64,000 bases of DNA from Rhodosorus marinus (GCA_029953675.1 JAMWBK010000005.1:1736001-1800000); one strand, 5' to 3'; counted from the stretch's first letter, positions 37,311 through 49,300 are shown. A program made the numbers and translations. Notes: generated by a model from the letters alone, not told the origin.

Positions 37311-38142
37311 TTAAGGCTTGGGCATGTCCAGAATGTGTTCGGTCGATTGTGCGCAGTCTTGCTTAGTCATAAGAGCAATGTATGTTCTCCTCTCGCTTCT
37401 GTGAGGACTTGCCTTAGCTTTGGGAAGCCGGAAGAGGTACATTGAGATTGTTACTGAGACACCGATGATCCACGCAATGGATAAGGCATTGAGCGCGCTG
37501 CTCGTGCTCCACTTCTCGTCCTCTTTCCAGTTGTAGGATATTGAAATCCGCTCTTCAGACTTGGAGGTGCTCGTTCTACAGATGACTTCCTGGACAAGCA
37601 TACGAGAAGTTGCTTCAACCGTCCGAGGACCCCTTTTTAACCATTCGGGTGGCAGGATTCAGTTGAATGTAGCCCACCTTGATAAGTCCGCGCTCGTATA
37701 CGAAGAGGATTTCCACTTGAGAAAGCCGCCTTCCGCCATCAAGGAACACTGCGAGCCGCTCAGAAACTACCTAGGGAGTTCAACCGTGAGGAGATCATGT
37801 ACAAACCGTTCAGAACGGTTCAACGGCGACTTTAACGAGAGAATATCGGTATTGCCATCGCACCAATCCATGGGCAAAGACAAACTCTAGTTCGAGCGCT
37901 TTCGCATCCGCGTTTTGAGGAACTGTTGGTGCCTCCAAGGTCCAAGCCTTGGATTTTCCGAGCCCAAACCGTGGAGACAATGCGGACGGAACTGCTACAG
38001 GCGCAGTTTCCATTCCGTTTGCGTATGCTTTCCATTGCATGAAGATTTCCTCATCCGGCAGGAACGAACTAACGGCTCCCGCCCTCAATCCGAGCTCAAC
38101 AGCAAACAGGAAAACCGCAATCAGTCCACTCCTACTACCCAT
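37311..38142 (-). CDS. Unrecognised type I membrane protein with signal peptide
   Basis: Proposed three exons: 38142-37837, 37770-37642 and 37589-37311, giving 237 residues. A clear signal peptide (MGSRSGLIAVFLFAVEL, cleavage near residue 23) is followed by a mixed beta-rich lumenal region. A single hydrophobic helix (ALSIAWIIGVSVTISMYLF) lies near residue 165, and a basic tail follows. Both introns as drawn use GTTAAA donors, which are weak, but phase 0 is kept and exon 2 then reads as a continuous strand-like segment (VEILFVYERGLIKVGYIQL). The C-terminus may include further intron sequence. Topology suggests a secretory-pathway membrane protein. I do not recognise the family. It lies upstream of OST48 on the same strand, which need not mean a shared role. 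Confidence 0.5.
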
Positions 38143-38903
38143 TGATGCCTACATACCCGAAACCATCACCTCCGAACAGATCACACACAAACCTCTGCTT
38201 GTGCTTCATACGCAGTTCTCTGCATCCAGCCAAAAAAAAAATGTAGGAAGCCGGGGAAGCAGTACTAAAACCTCCAAACTACCTTCTCAGTCCAACCCCG
38301 CAGACCTTCCCCCTCCTCGAATAGGCGTTCACCAACGGCCAAGAATTTGATCCTCGGCTGAGGGTATGGACATAGTTGTTGGTCTGCTAAAGCAGGCGCA
38401 TCGTAATTCAAAACCAGTTCAGACACCCATCCAGGCTTTCCTAAGGAGTCGAGGCAGAGCCTTGACCACCCCAGAACTTCCCCACCGCGGATCGGAGAGA
38501 AGAAGTCGCTATGGTGGTCGTTGGCGATGCTGTGTACCACACAAGGACTCAAAACTGCGTCAGGCCAGTTTCCACTGACAATAACCTCTACAGTCTCCTA
38601 CTGACTTGAGCCGCCATAGCCACCATCCCCAGTCTAGCAACTGCGGCAAAGGAACTGCGGCAAAGCCGAAGTTGCCAGACCGGGACGAGGCATTGCTGCA
38701 CCGGTCCGGTGCGGCCCGGCCTGGCCCGGCCTGGCCGTTGCAACTGCGGAGTGCAATAAGCAGCAATAAGAGGAATGTGTATATTAGTAGGGAAAGGAAT
38801 GGGGATTTTATGTTTGGCTGTATGTTTGAGGATGAGGTGTAATGAATGGTTAGTAGAGTGAAAGAGTATTTATGTATATTTGAGGAATGATCAGAGAGGA
38901 GAG
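38143..38903. other. Divergent promoter region
   Basis: Separates the start of the minus-strand membrane-protein gene from the plus-strand helicase gene. 38143-38350 is C-rich on plus and 38770-38903 is G/purine-rich, the pattern expected for two diverging leaders. Minor low-complexity repeats occur at 38637-38665 (ACTGCGGCAAAG twice) and 38711-38735 (GGCCCGGCCT twice). Confidence 0.5.
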
Positions 38904-41292
38904 ATGGATGAGGAGGAATTTATAGGAACGATTCGGGAGGATGACTTTGGGGTGTCGGAGTCTGAGGAGACTGCGGGTGAGGAGGAGGATGAGAAGGGTG
39001 GTGAGGTTAAGGATGGATTTTTTGATGGAATGTGGGGGTCTGGATTACGTTCTGGACAGACCAGACAGTATGCGTGGGATCTTCAGTCTGCAATTAATGC
39101 AGCACGGCCATTGGAAGGGTTCAGAACGTCTGTTGAGGATAAGATCCTTCGACGGAGGGAGATTTTACAAGTGTCTCCAGAAAAAGACAGGAATTCTGGC
39201 TCAGGTGATGAGGAGAGCGCTGAAGAGAACAACCATTCGGATGCGGAGGAAGATGCTGAAGATGGAGGACCAAAGCATTCTGCCGAGGAAGCAGCGCCAG
39301 ATGGTGGCGAAGACGAAGCTGATTTGAAATCAGGCGGTGACTCGGACGAAGAGCTGGATGAGGAGCCTGACCAAGTCGAAGATGAAGATGTACTGCGGGA
39401 AACCAAGCCTTCAAAGCGGAAGAAGAAAGAAAAGACAGTGGATTTCGACAGTATGAAACTCTCAAGACCTCTTCGGAAGGCCATCCACACTTTGGACTGG
39501 GAGAGGGCCACCCCCATTCAGTCCAGGACGATACCCCTCGTGCTAGCGGGTCGCGATGTGTGCGGATCGGCGGTCACTGGATCCGGGAAAACTGCAGCGT
39601 TCGTCCTGCCTGTGCTGGAGAGGCTTCTTCACGGCGAACCGGGAAGGTCGTCTTCAGTAAGGGTACTGATTCTCCTCCCTACCAGGGAGCTTGCTGTACA
39701 ATGCCACTCTGTCGTCACGTCACTGGCTCAGTTTACCTCAATTAGGGCAGGATTGGCGGTGGGAGGGCTCTCCAACAAAGCCCAGGAGGCCGCACTGCGC
39801 AGCCGTCCGGATATCCTTGTCGCCACGCCTGGAAGGCTGATTGACCATATACGAAACGCTCAAGGATTCAGCCTTGAAGATGTTGAGATCTTGATCATGG
39901 ACGAGGCCGACCGACTGTTGGAAATGGGTTTCAAAGACGAGGTTGAAGAAATCGTACGGTACTGTCCAATCGGTGGTCGACAAAGCCTGCTGTTCAGTGC
40001 GACAATGACCTCCCAAGTTCAGTGGCTGGTGAATCTATCGCTGCGCGACCCTGCCAAAGTAAGCGTGGACTCAAAGTTCGACGTCGCTGAGAAACTCTCG
40101 CAAGAGTTCGTACGAATCCGGAACAAGGCTGAGGTTTACCGAGACGCCGTTCTGCTGGCACTGGTTTCCAGGTCGTTCAAGACAAAGACGATTGTATTCT
40201 TCTCTCAGAAGCATGTCGCTCATCGCTTTCGGATTATCTTCGGTCTCGCTGGGCTTTCCGCGGCGGAACTACACGGAAACTTGACTCAAGCCCAACGACT
40301 TACGGCACTTCAGCAGTTTAGGGACTCGGCAGTGGATTTTTTGCTGTGTACAGACCTCGCTGCACGGGGACTTGACATCATCGGAGTGAATACAGTTATC
40401 AACTTTGAAATGCCCAGAACAATGACAGAGTACGTCCATCGCGTCGGGAGAACTGCGCGAGCTGGAAAGGAAGGAAAGGCGGTAAGTGAGTTGCCTAAGT
40501 CCAAGAAAACACATTCTCAGATGAGCGCCCGATTGCTTGTCCCCCTTAAGTTTTGAGGGCTGTCCGTTTGCCAAAGCAAAATCCGCTAGGCGTACGCACG
40601 TCTCCTTGTACTCACCCTCACTCGTTTTGTAGGTGAGCCTCGTTGTTGAAAACGAGAGAAAATTGCTTCGGGAAATTCATCGCAAAGCGAGGGACCAGCT
40701 CACCAGCCGCAAAGTGCCAAGCAAGGTGATTGAAGGGTGGATTGATAAGATTAAGCGCATGTCGAATGATGTCGAGGCTGTAATGAAGGAGGAAAGACGG
40801 GAGAAGGAGATCCGGTTGGCAGACGTCGAAATCCAAAAGGTAAGCGACGCAGTGGTGAATTTACGAAATTGTCAATAGCTGGACACGCGAGCTGAGCTTG
40901 TACTGATGTCACTCAAATTCTCGCGTTGCCTCTTCCAATTTCAGGCTGAAAACATGCTTACGCACGAAAAGGAGATCTATTCAAGACCGAAGAGAACCTG
41001 GTTTCAGACAAGCTCACAGAAGCAGGAGGTGAAAGTGAAAACCCGCAGAGGATCAGATACAGTTGAAAAGGTGGAAAAGCTCGGCCGTGGTGATAGGAAG
41101 AGGCAGAAGATTGAAAAAGCGAGAAAGGAAGCCAAAAAGCGACAAACGAACGAGATGGAGAAGGAAAGGAGTCACGCTCAGATGCTTGCGAAACGAGCAA
41201 GAAAGCAGGAGCAGCGCAAGCGAAAATCAGCTGAAAGTGCGACAGCTGCATTAGGAGCCGTGCAAGGCCAAAAGCGAAAACGTAAGGGATAA
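38904..41292 (+). CDS. DDX27: DEAD-box RNA helicase DDX27/Drs1
   Basis: Nucleolar helicase required in yeast for 60S ribosome assembly. Three exons, 38904-40481, 40633-40839 and 40945-41292, join in phase 0 (GTAAGT and GTAAGC donors), giving 710 residues. The first ~190 residues are acidic with KRKKKEK. The helicase core has the Q motif (ATPIQ), AVTGSGKT, PTRELAVQ, ATPGRL, the DEAD box in IMDEADRLLEMGF, SATM, ARGLD and HRVGRTARAG. The C-terminal AENMLTHEKEIYSRPKRTWFQT block is diagnostic for the DDX27/Drs1 branch, and a lysine/arginine-rich tail follows. An in-frame TTG lies 24 nt upstream; the ATG of MDEEEF is preferred. Confidence 0.93.
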
Positions 41293-41669
41293 ATGTTTTT
41301 TTGGCACCGGTGCAGGTGAGCTCGGAGCGGCTCTGAGCTTCCCATTTTGCACGCTATTGGTATCGGATGTATTTTAAGAGTGCCATCGGTTCACTGTACC
41401 ATTCTCAACTCTAAAATCTAACTTGAAAAGTATTCTCATCGAAACGCAAAAGGCGTGATCCGATGAAACGTAATCCACGTCGTTCAGAAACCCGATGCGG
41501 AGATTGAGCGGAATAAGATAATGGTACCTCCCGCCCCTTCTCCCAGCGCATTGAGTGAGTTCCTACGCGGTAGAATAATATGTTATTTATTTCCCTTACT
41601 TCCAACCGCCAGTCCAGATTGCCAGGTTCAATTCTATAAAACACGTTCGTACATACTTGGGCGATTCCC
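41293..41669. other. Short intergenic region
   Basis: 3' flank of the helicase gene facing the 3' end of the transposase remnant. Minus-strand frames here continue past the transposase stop in another phase and have no separate meaning. I saw no terminal inverted repeat matching 43570-43960. Confidence 0.4.
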
Positions 41670-43565
41670 TCAAGTCGGCATTTGCCCATGAACAGCGCGG
41701 CATGTTCGCTTGTTGTGCCCTTTTGCTTGACACATGGAACACGTAACCGAATCTCCCACATGGAGCGTGCGCGCCTGCTTCTTATTCTCTGCTTCTGCAT
41801 CTGCGCGCCTGTTGCTCTGAAACATGGTGGTTGCAACCCGTCCAAGTCTTCACATTCTCCGGCTACATCTACTGGTACCACCGTTGCCTCGCAGGCTTCG
41901 GACATGGTATGTTTCGTTCATAAAAGAAGTCGGGTCAACTTGCATTTCTTCAATACAAGCAGCGGCATGTGGACATGGAAACCTGAGGATTTGGAACTCT
42001 CCGCAGGTGCAAGTTCCCTCCATGAGGGACACGAGTCTTTCCCCCGCATCTTCTACAACCTTGATGTTGCCGCCCCCAAACTCTTCAAGTCGTTGAACAC
42101 GAATCGTCCGAATCCTTTGTTGAAAGGTTTGCATAACAGCGTCCGGTACTTTCTGTTCCATTGCTCGACACTCGACCTGTCGCTTATATGTCGATACACC
42201 AACATACTGGACGAATCTTGAGATGATCGTCAGGTGACCCCTCTCTCTGTTTCCCTCGAGAATCCTATTCAGCTCCTCTGCGCCAAGGTTCGTCACTTTG
42301 CCGTACCTGGAAGACCAGTGGAGAAAGTCAGGCAACACAGTTCATCGTCCACCTCCGGCCGCCCGTGTGGCGCCGTCAATGGGGCCTTGCATAACCTTGA
42401 ATTTTTGGCCATCGATGTAGCCCATCTGTCTGGGTCAAGGCTACACAAAATGTTGTGGCTGTCAGAGGATTCCCGACATCGCGGCGTGATAACCCTCCTC
42501 GTTGAAGGACGCTGCCGCTTTCAACAGATTCGATTTAGGAAAGTTCATCCTCCTCTTCTGTATTGTCTGCTCCAAATGCTTCACGCAAAGGGCGTCCTTC
42601 AGCCAGGCAAACCAATTTTAAAACATCGTTGGACAGCAGTCTTAGTACCCCTTCCTGTCCTTGTGGAGGAAAGTTCGGCGGAACAGCATACCTGTACACT
42701 CGGAAGAATCGCACGGATTGCTTGTGGGAGTCCCTGATCTCGACTGTGGATGATAGTATCAATTCTGGAAGCCAGGTCTGGAATAGCAGCGAGAAGCTCC
42801 TGAAGGAACCATTTCCAGTTCTCTTCATCCTCAACAGAACATATTCCGATCGCTATGGGGACGAGCTGGTCCGACCGTCTTGGGCAGTAACTCCCAAAAC
42901 GACCCCTTTGTATCGAGAAAGAAGCTGACTTCCACCGGCGTAGAAATATGGTCGCACGTACTTGATCGCGTTGGTACCCGTCGGGAGGTATAAAAACAGA
43001 CTAGAGAAGGTGTTTCCCGCGGTCGTCTCCATCCTGGAGTATGTCCCTGGATTTCGTTGCGTGATAACGTTCAGGTAGCTGGCCAGCTTCTGAAAGGAAT
43101 GGTCTTCCTCCTGCTCTGTGGTATTTTTGATCAACTCGAGAGCTTTTAAAGCCTGCCGGTATGTAACCATCAACCCGAGGTTCTCTTCCATTGCTTCCAT
43201 GACATCCTTGGGTCTGGCGTTGTCATAGACGACAGAAGCCTCCTTCCCTCTTGGACAACGAGAGTAAGAGCAACGCTCGCCTCCGATCTGCAGTACGGGT
43301 CATGCGGGATTGCAACCTTACATCGATAAAGCCCTGATATTTTCGACCACGGAATGAATATCCTGAAGGGACACCCCCCTCCTTTCTTTCTCTCAGGGCA
43401 CTTGAAACTCAACACACTCCCAGGTTCCCTTCGATCTACGTAGTACGCAATCCTTTCGCGACTGCAGAGCTCCTCCACGGCCCGTTTCGCCTCTTCAATC
43501 CGAAAAAATTCCCTGCCCACGAATCGGTCCATCTCAACTGCTCGCTCAGATAACCCCCATCTCAT
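41670..43565 (-). pseudogene. Mutator-like (MULE/MuDR) transposase, frame-disrupted
   Basis: Pieces of a Mutator-type transposase occur in order on the minus strand but in shifting frames. They are an N-terminal zinc/DNA-binding region with DPYC near 43290, the segment NLGLMVTYRQALKALELI, and the transposase core near 42900 (SRYKGVVLGVTAQDG). VPIAIG-CSVEDEENWKWFLQELL follows in another frame. Then come a CVKHLE region with stops, HWSSRYGKVTNLGAEELNRIL, a SWIM finger (CTCGEFQILRFPCPHAAA near 41950-42000) and a CCHC knuckle (CSMCQAKGHNKRTC) ending at 41670. The core shows AGGSQ where functional copies usually have VDGT/S, so the first catalytic aspartate seems lost. Some breaks could be introns, but several stops and a frame slip inside the QDG-DQLVPIA stretch indicate decay. 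No terminal repeats were found. Confidence 0.75.
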
Positions 43566-45204
43566 CCTTTCTCTGGTGGATGCCTTCTACTAGTATCTTC
43601 GGTTTTCCTCGCCATACTCGAAAATGCTTGAAGCCAATGCCAAACAATCTCTTTCAAGACAAGAGGAGCCACTAGCTACCCCCCGCTCCAGCCCTAGCTC
43701 GCCCAAACCTCATCGCTGAACAACACTGCCTCCTACTTCGTACTAAGAGCGTTTTTGCGTGGGTAGGGAGTATACGCGGCACACCCTCTCCCTCCTGAAT
43801 GGTGCTGATTTCAACGGTTTTGAGGCTCCAAGCGCCCACCCTGCTAGGTCATATCGGCGATTCTAACCGCCCTCCGTACCCAACAGCCGTCTGCTTGCGA
43901 ACTTCATCGCGGCCGGTGCAGCGTCGAGAGCGTAGTTCTCCCTTCTCGGGGTTGTTAGCGCTCCAATAAATGTCTTGGGTGCAAGGGTTAAAAATGACAA
44001 ATTACGCAACAGATTTGAAACGACAGGCTTTCAGTTCCTTCTCTACCCGATGTCCTCAAGCCCCCCCGCTCAATTGTCCCTTAGGCTTATAGTTTCCTTG
44101 AGACAGATCGGTTTCCGAAGGCTTAGGACAACCATCCTAGTGTGTGCGATTCTACTCCGTGCTGCTTCTCTGGACGCTTGGCTAGTACAGGCTCTTTTCA
44201 ATTTACGTAGTATGCAGTTCTTCAGCGCCCTTAAGGATTGCTTTTGGCCTGTGTATATCAAAAAGTTTTGTCCCCTTTCGTCCATCTCCATCTCAACGCC
44301 ACTGGTTCCGCGCCAGGGTAGTAACTCTAGGAAGTCACTACTGCACAAGGAGCTTTGATAGGTGAATTTAACTTCTAGCTCAGTGTCCAGATGTGCCGAA
44401 CGCGGAGGTCCAAGAGTTTTTGTTTCTAAAACCATCTCGTGATTCCTGTATGAACAAAAAATCCTCAAAGTATGGTTTGGTTGATGGAGCGAACAAGCTC
44501 ACTCCGGATGCTCGGGATGCCCCGGATGCGGACGCTCCGGACGAGGGTGCCATCGCACTCAGAACTCCTGTTAGACACCCTGAGGTTCCTCTTCATAGTG
44601 TTGCCTTACAGTCCTGTGTGCATCCATAGCCCGTGGATTCGCCGTTGCTCGGGTCAGCTCAGCTGCTATTCATTGCGATTAGGAGGATTTTGAGTATCGC
44701 AGTAAGGAATCTCAAAAGGCGCCGCTGTGAATTCCGTTCATTTCCATCGACATGGCCGCTATCAGCACCGATTCTTCTCCAAACCCCTCTCAAACGTCCT
44801 CAGTGTTCAACCAACACTTGAGCCTGCATTTGTGAATGTGAAATATAACCAGCTGCGTACAAAACTGATACTAACATCAAAATAATATCTATAATATATA
44901 TATACCCGATTCGTGAATGTGAACAAACTTCTGATGAGCTTTTAGTTCATAATTCACGAAAGAAAATATATGTGAATGAGAATATTGAGGTTCGGAGCTC
45001 TGTTTGCCAAAATATATTTTAAACATGACAAACGATGGTTTTGTGAATGTGAACGTTGTAGGCGCTGGAAGTCTTATTCATATTCATACTTTGGTGTTGT
45101 TGGGAACGGGCTTATGGAGGAGAGGTGAGGAGGGACGGGTTGGGAGAGACCTTTGGGATCTAAGGATTATGAAAGTTGTGGAATGAGGACGAAGAGGGGA
45201 TATC
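43566..45204. other. Intergenic region between transposase remnant and POT1-like gene
   Basis: A minus-strand frame of 132 codons (44070-44468) is open but unrecognised. 44507-44560 has a degenerate 9-base repeat on plus (GATGCNCGG-like). 44830-45052 carries a short dispersed motif listed separately. 45100-45204 is G/purine-rich, like leaders of other plus-strand genes. Confidence 0.4.
44830..45052 (+). repeat. Dispersed TGTGAATGTGAA motif upstream of POT1-like gene
   Basis: The sequence TGTGAATGTGAA or a one-to-two-base variant occurs near 44830, 44912, 44971 and 45041, with spacings of about 60-80 bases, in an AT-rich setting that ends 150 bases before the POT1-like start. It could be a regulatory array or a decayed minisatellite. 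It is not a telomere-type repeat. Confidence 0.55.
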
Positions 45205-46914
45205 ATGATCTTAAGGAAGAAACGGAAGGAGTTTTTGCCTTTGGAAGGAAGAATTTTGGACACCAAGTACTCGTATTCGAAGCTGAAGGAGCTATGGGAG
45301 GAGGTTGAGCTTGTTTCGGTTTCGGATTCTGTGAGGGAGAACTCGAATAGAGAGGATGGAGGGGTTGTATCGATAACTGTAGGGATTCCTGGTGATCCTC
45401 ATTGGGAGAACAAATCCAAGAAGTCCTGGTGGCGGAAAATTGAGGCCTTGGGTGAGGACTCGGGCTCTTGCGGTGATGGAAATGGACGACGTACACTACG
45501 GACAGAAGCTTCGTATGGACAGGCTGCTGTGATACGCGAAGGTGAAGGAATGAGTAATCTGTTAGAGATCTATACAGACGCATCCGCTGGAGATGTAGCT
45601 GTGCGGGAGCCAGAGGTTTCATTTCAATCCGCCTCGCTCTTTACAGCAGACCATACTTCAGATATACGGGGTGGAGAGGACCCCGGAAGTATTGCGCCTA
45701 CTGGAACATATCATGGGCTCCGTGGTTCCGAAAGTATTCCAGGACCAGTCGCAGAATCCCGCTCACACAAATTCCCCCGTTTTCCTCGGTGGAGTCAAAA
45801 CGACGAGGCAGGCAAGTCCAGCACTTTGCATCGACGTTTCTAGGAAGAGCCGTGAACGTATTTCTGGCAAAATTGTTCGCTCCTGCTTACCAGTGAATAT
45901 GTTGTATGGTAAACAGGCGTTTCGAAGAAGCGGTCTTACCACATTTACGGTATTGTTGTTGACGCTCGAGCCGGTCATGAGCAATTGCTTTCCTCCGGCG
46001 TACCAACCCATTCGTGGCATAGTACCCTGCTTATAGCTGATGAGGACACTCAGAGCCTAGGCGATTGCCTTCGTATTGATCATTACGTCAACAACAAGGA
46101 GGAGCTCCTACCTGTCCGGTCAACTGGAGATATCATACGTCTCCATAGGGTTCACGTCCGACGGGTTAGCGATACTAGACGAAAGCGCGATGTACTGCAA
46201 GGGAGATCGTACAAGTACTCATCATCGATCCTGTTCTCCCCTGACATGAACGATGGATTTGTACCCGTGAGAGCCGTTGGCGCAAAATGCAACCGGCACC
46301 ATTTCCGCGGTTCAGACAGAGCCCGAGTTCGAGAGCTGCGGAAGTACATCCACTCAAAAGGAGCCCCAAGCTGGGCTCTTCGGGGAGTCGCGGACTTTGC
46401 AATTGTGAAGCAACCCACGCCATTTCCAACCAGCTTTGTCTGTGTCGTTGACCAGTTTGAGAAAATCGATGACGACCGTTATGCACTGACGATTCGACCT
46501 AGGGCTGTTGACGCTTCGATACCGCACTTGGCATCATCCCGACTTCAAGTGAGCAGCCAGCAGCTCACCAAGCCTCTACTACCCAAACTGCCATGCGTAG
46601 CTGTGATACATGAATACGGCACTCCTCAAGCAGTCAAAGATTACGTCAGGAGACTCACAACAGTGCTATGGATTCACCCGGCTACCACGACCTCCACTGG
46701 TGACCAGCGTGATGAGACACCCGCCTTAGAAATGCGACCTATCTTGGAGCTGACTACTATCCAGTTTACGGAGGATTACGCAGTCAGAGAAGAACAGGAA
46801 CGGGCCCAGAGGAAAGCCCGTGTGGAGGCAAAGCTCGCCACGCTGGCCAAACAATTGCCTAGGAGAACCAGGTTCCTTGCCGGAGACGTACAAGATGCCG
46901 TCCTGCATTACTGA
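45205..46914 (+). CDS. POT1: POT1-like telomere end-binding protein
   Basis: Two exons in the same frame, separated by an intron whose donor (about 45680-45790) I could not fix; the acceptor is most likely at 45916. Exon 2 reads YHIYGIVVDARA, then HSTLLIADED, then KEELLPVRSTGDIIRLHRVHV. This is the first OB fold of POT1 proteins, with the strand pattern 'GDI-R-HR' intact. RVRELRKYIHSKGAPSWAL follows, the linker of the family, and then a second OB fold ending LTTIQF. POT1 binds the single-stranded G-rich telomere overhang. Exon 1 adds roughly 190-210 polar residues before OB1, whereas POT1 proteins normally begin with OB1. The gene may continue beyond 46914 by a further intron; POT1 C-terminal domains were not seen. 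Confidence 0.72.
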
Positions 46915-48050
46915 GACCAAGAACGCAGCCTCCCCCCGACGCCTCCGTTTTGTAAGTAAAACGTATTTAAGAACTGATCTCCGAAGTATCAGTGGACGAA
47001 TTCTGCGCGGGGTTACCGCATCTGCCGCGGCAGCAGATTGGCGATGTCGCCTGAAGAGCAATGCTTTGTTGCATGGACAAATTCCACCCCTTGCTTCGCA
47101 GTCAAGCCAGCATGATTCGTCCGGCACCGATTGTGGGGCAGTCCCACGCAGTTGCCCACAGGGGATGTTAAGTCATCTGCTGTGCGAGACAGAGCGCTGC
47201 ATTCACCTAATGGAGAATACATTGCCGCGTGGCGATGCTGCAATACACACATAGCTGCATTCTTTTGCGTAGTCGTAGATCTGGTGTTTTTATTCACGAA
47301 CAACCCAATCGAGCTGGTCCTCTAGCTGCTTCTCGAGCTCCTCTAAAGGGGACGCAACTGGTACAGACTGAGAACCACAGGCGCTGCGTCGCCCTTGTGT
47401 CGAGGGTAAACAGTCCTCCCCTCGCACAATACGTCCAGTAAGAACCTTCCGCACTTAACTTCGTTGAGCAAGGCCGAGCCAGGTCTCTCTTCTTCCTCAC
47501 CCACTAACGGCACCTGCAGTAGCTGCAGTAGTGGCGGGGGGGGGGGGAGAGGGAGACTTAGTTACCTATACTCAAAGTTGTTACTAGCCTAGAAACAATC
47601 CATCAGGAACGAAACTTGAGGCAGCGAAGAGCGTCAGCGAACCAGTTGGCCATAGAGAAGCTCTCTCTCCAGCGGAAACAGTCGTTCTTTCACGTTTGGA
47701 GGGGGATGCATGTTTCTAAAACTCAGGTCATGAGGTTTTCAGACACCGGGCTTTGAGAAAAAGCATTGCTTGACGCGAACCAGAAAGGGGGCTCGTTGAG
47801 TAGACCTTCACCTTCGTAAAGGAGTGAATGGGAAAGGATGCTTTGCCTGGATGCCGCTGTCAGTGGGCTGAAGAAAGTAGAAGTTGTTCTTCCTGTTCAA
47901 CAGGAAATCGAAGGCTTGGGTTTGTTTTCTTGTTCTACTGGTTTGAGGAGCTTTGGAAGCTTTTGGTTCGGTTCGCTAGGCAACCGTCGAGGATGTGAGT
48001 TCGTGCATTGACGGTGGGAATATTTCGAGAAGCTTTTACACAGAAATGGA
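46915..48050. other. Intergenic region with unassigned frames
   Basis: A plus-strand frame at 46950-47254 and a minus-strand frame at 47013-47303 are antiparallel shadows of one another. Either could be a POT1 terminal exon, but neither shows a domain. An 11-12 base G run lies at 47537-47548. The last 200 bases include the leader of the next gene. Confidence 0.35.
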
Positions 48051-49300
48051 ATGGTTAACGATAACATGAGAGTTTGGATAATTCTGTGGATACTTTGGGT
48101 TGTGGGCGTGTTGGGGGAAGATACTGTCCATGAGCACGATAAGGTTCTGGAAAGAGTTGAGACGTTGCTGTCCACGTTGGATGAGAGGAAGCACGAGGTG
48201 AGCGAGCTTACGAGGAAGAAGGTTGAGTTGTCAAAGTGGCTGGAGAAGGATAATACGACTTCTCGAACGGAGGAAAAGTTGAGAGCGTCTGTCGGAGCTG
48301 TTCACGCGAAAGAGGTCATTGATGAAGGCCGTGTTGAACTTCACGACTTGGAGCGGAGATTATCGGAGCTGGAATTAGCGAAGAAACGGCAGGAGCAGCT
48401 GTTGATAAGATTGGTCGACCGAGTTCACGTGAGTGCTTTCCTTCTCTACGGGGGCGAGGGTCCTTTCGCTAAGCACGGTCGTGTGTGTGTCTATAGGAGG
48501 CGCTTGAAAATGTGGAACAAAACAATGGGAAAACCAACTGGGTTGCCGTCAATATGGTTTTGCAGTATCTTTCTATAAGGTTTTCGGGAGTTGACCAGCA
48601 TGTAATTCCCAAGCGAAGAGGAGCAGAAGACCTCCTCCATCAGAACGTCTCGAAAGTGGATAGCAGTGAGTTCTTTCACGACCAAAACGTTTGATCGTTG
48701 CAACCCGCGGTGTAACGCATAGTACCCTCGATCTACGCGCAAGCCTTAGCCTCGCTCCTCAACAGCCACTGCTCTTTTCACGGCTTGTTTATTTTTTCAG
48801 TAAGTGGACAGCTGTCGGATCATTTGACCGCAGAAATGAGAAAAAGGATTCACTGGAAAGCGCAGAAATCGCCTTCAATGAGACCGGCGTTATACTTTCT
48901 CTTGTTCATACCAATCTTGAGTGTTACTGTGGCCGCAATTGTCCTCGTTGAGACGAGCATGAGATTCACGGGTTCTCACTTGGTCCTATTGGGGTCTATC
49001 TATCTGCTTATAGTCTTTGTCGGATTCTCGCTGAGTTCGCTGATACTGCACTCGGAGATGAACGTGTTCCTCATGCTGCACCACGCAAAGTTGTTGCTCC
49101 TCATGATCATCAGTTTCGGCGTGGTGGTGGGCATCGTGGGCTTGCAGGCGTTTGTCACCAACGAATTGAAGCAGACATCGCAGTTTTTCGCGCTGCTGTC
49201 AATAGCTGTACATTACTGTTTATGCGCATGGAGACCCCTCTACTCGAACAGTATGAACCTTTACATCCTAACCCCCAAGTTTCAGCCTGCACTTGCTTAG
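48051..49300 (+). CDS. Unrecognised membrane protein: signal peptide, coiled coil, C-terminal membrane helices
   Basis: Three exons, 48051-48428, 48497-48665 and 48801-49300, with GTGAGT donors and phases 0 and 1 that match, giving 348 residues. An N-terminal hydrophobic segment (MRVWIILWILWVVGVLGE) looks like a signal peptide; translation may start at the second ATG, 48066. Residues ~25-125 are rich in Leu, Glu and Lys with heptad spacing, suggesting a lumenal coiled coil. The last exon has four hydrophobic stretches (FLLFIPILSVTVAAIVLV, LLGSIYLLIVFVGFSL, LLLLMIISFGVVVGIVG and a weaker fourth). I do not recognise a family; a secretory-pathway location is inferred from topology only. Confidence 0.7.

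Noticed and set aside
41293-43960. Terminal inverted repeats for the Mutator-like element
   Set aside because: Comparison by eye of both flanks gave no long complementary ends.
46820-47303. Terminal exon of the POT1-like gene
   Set aside because: Frames on both strands are open, but no POT1 C-terminal domain is readable and no junction could be confirmed.
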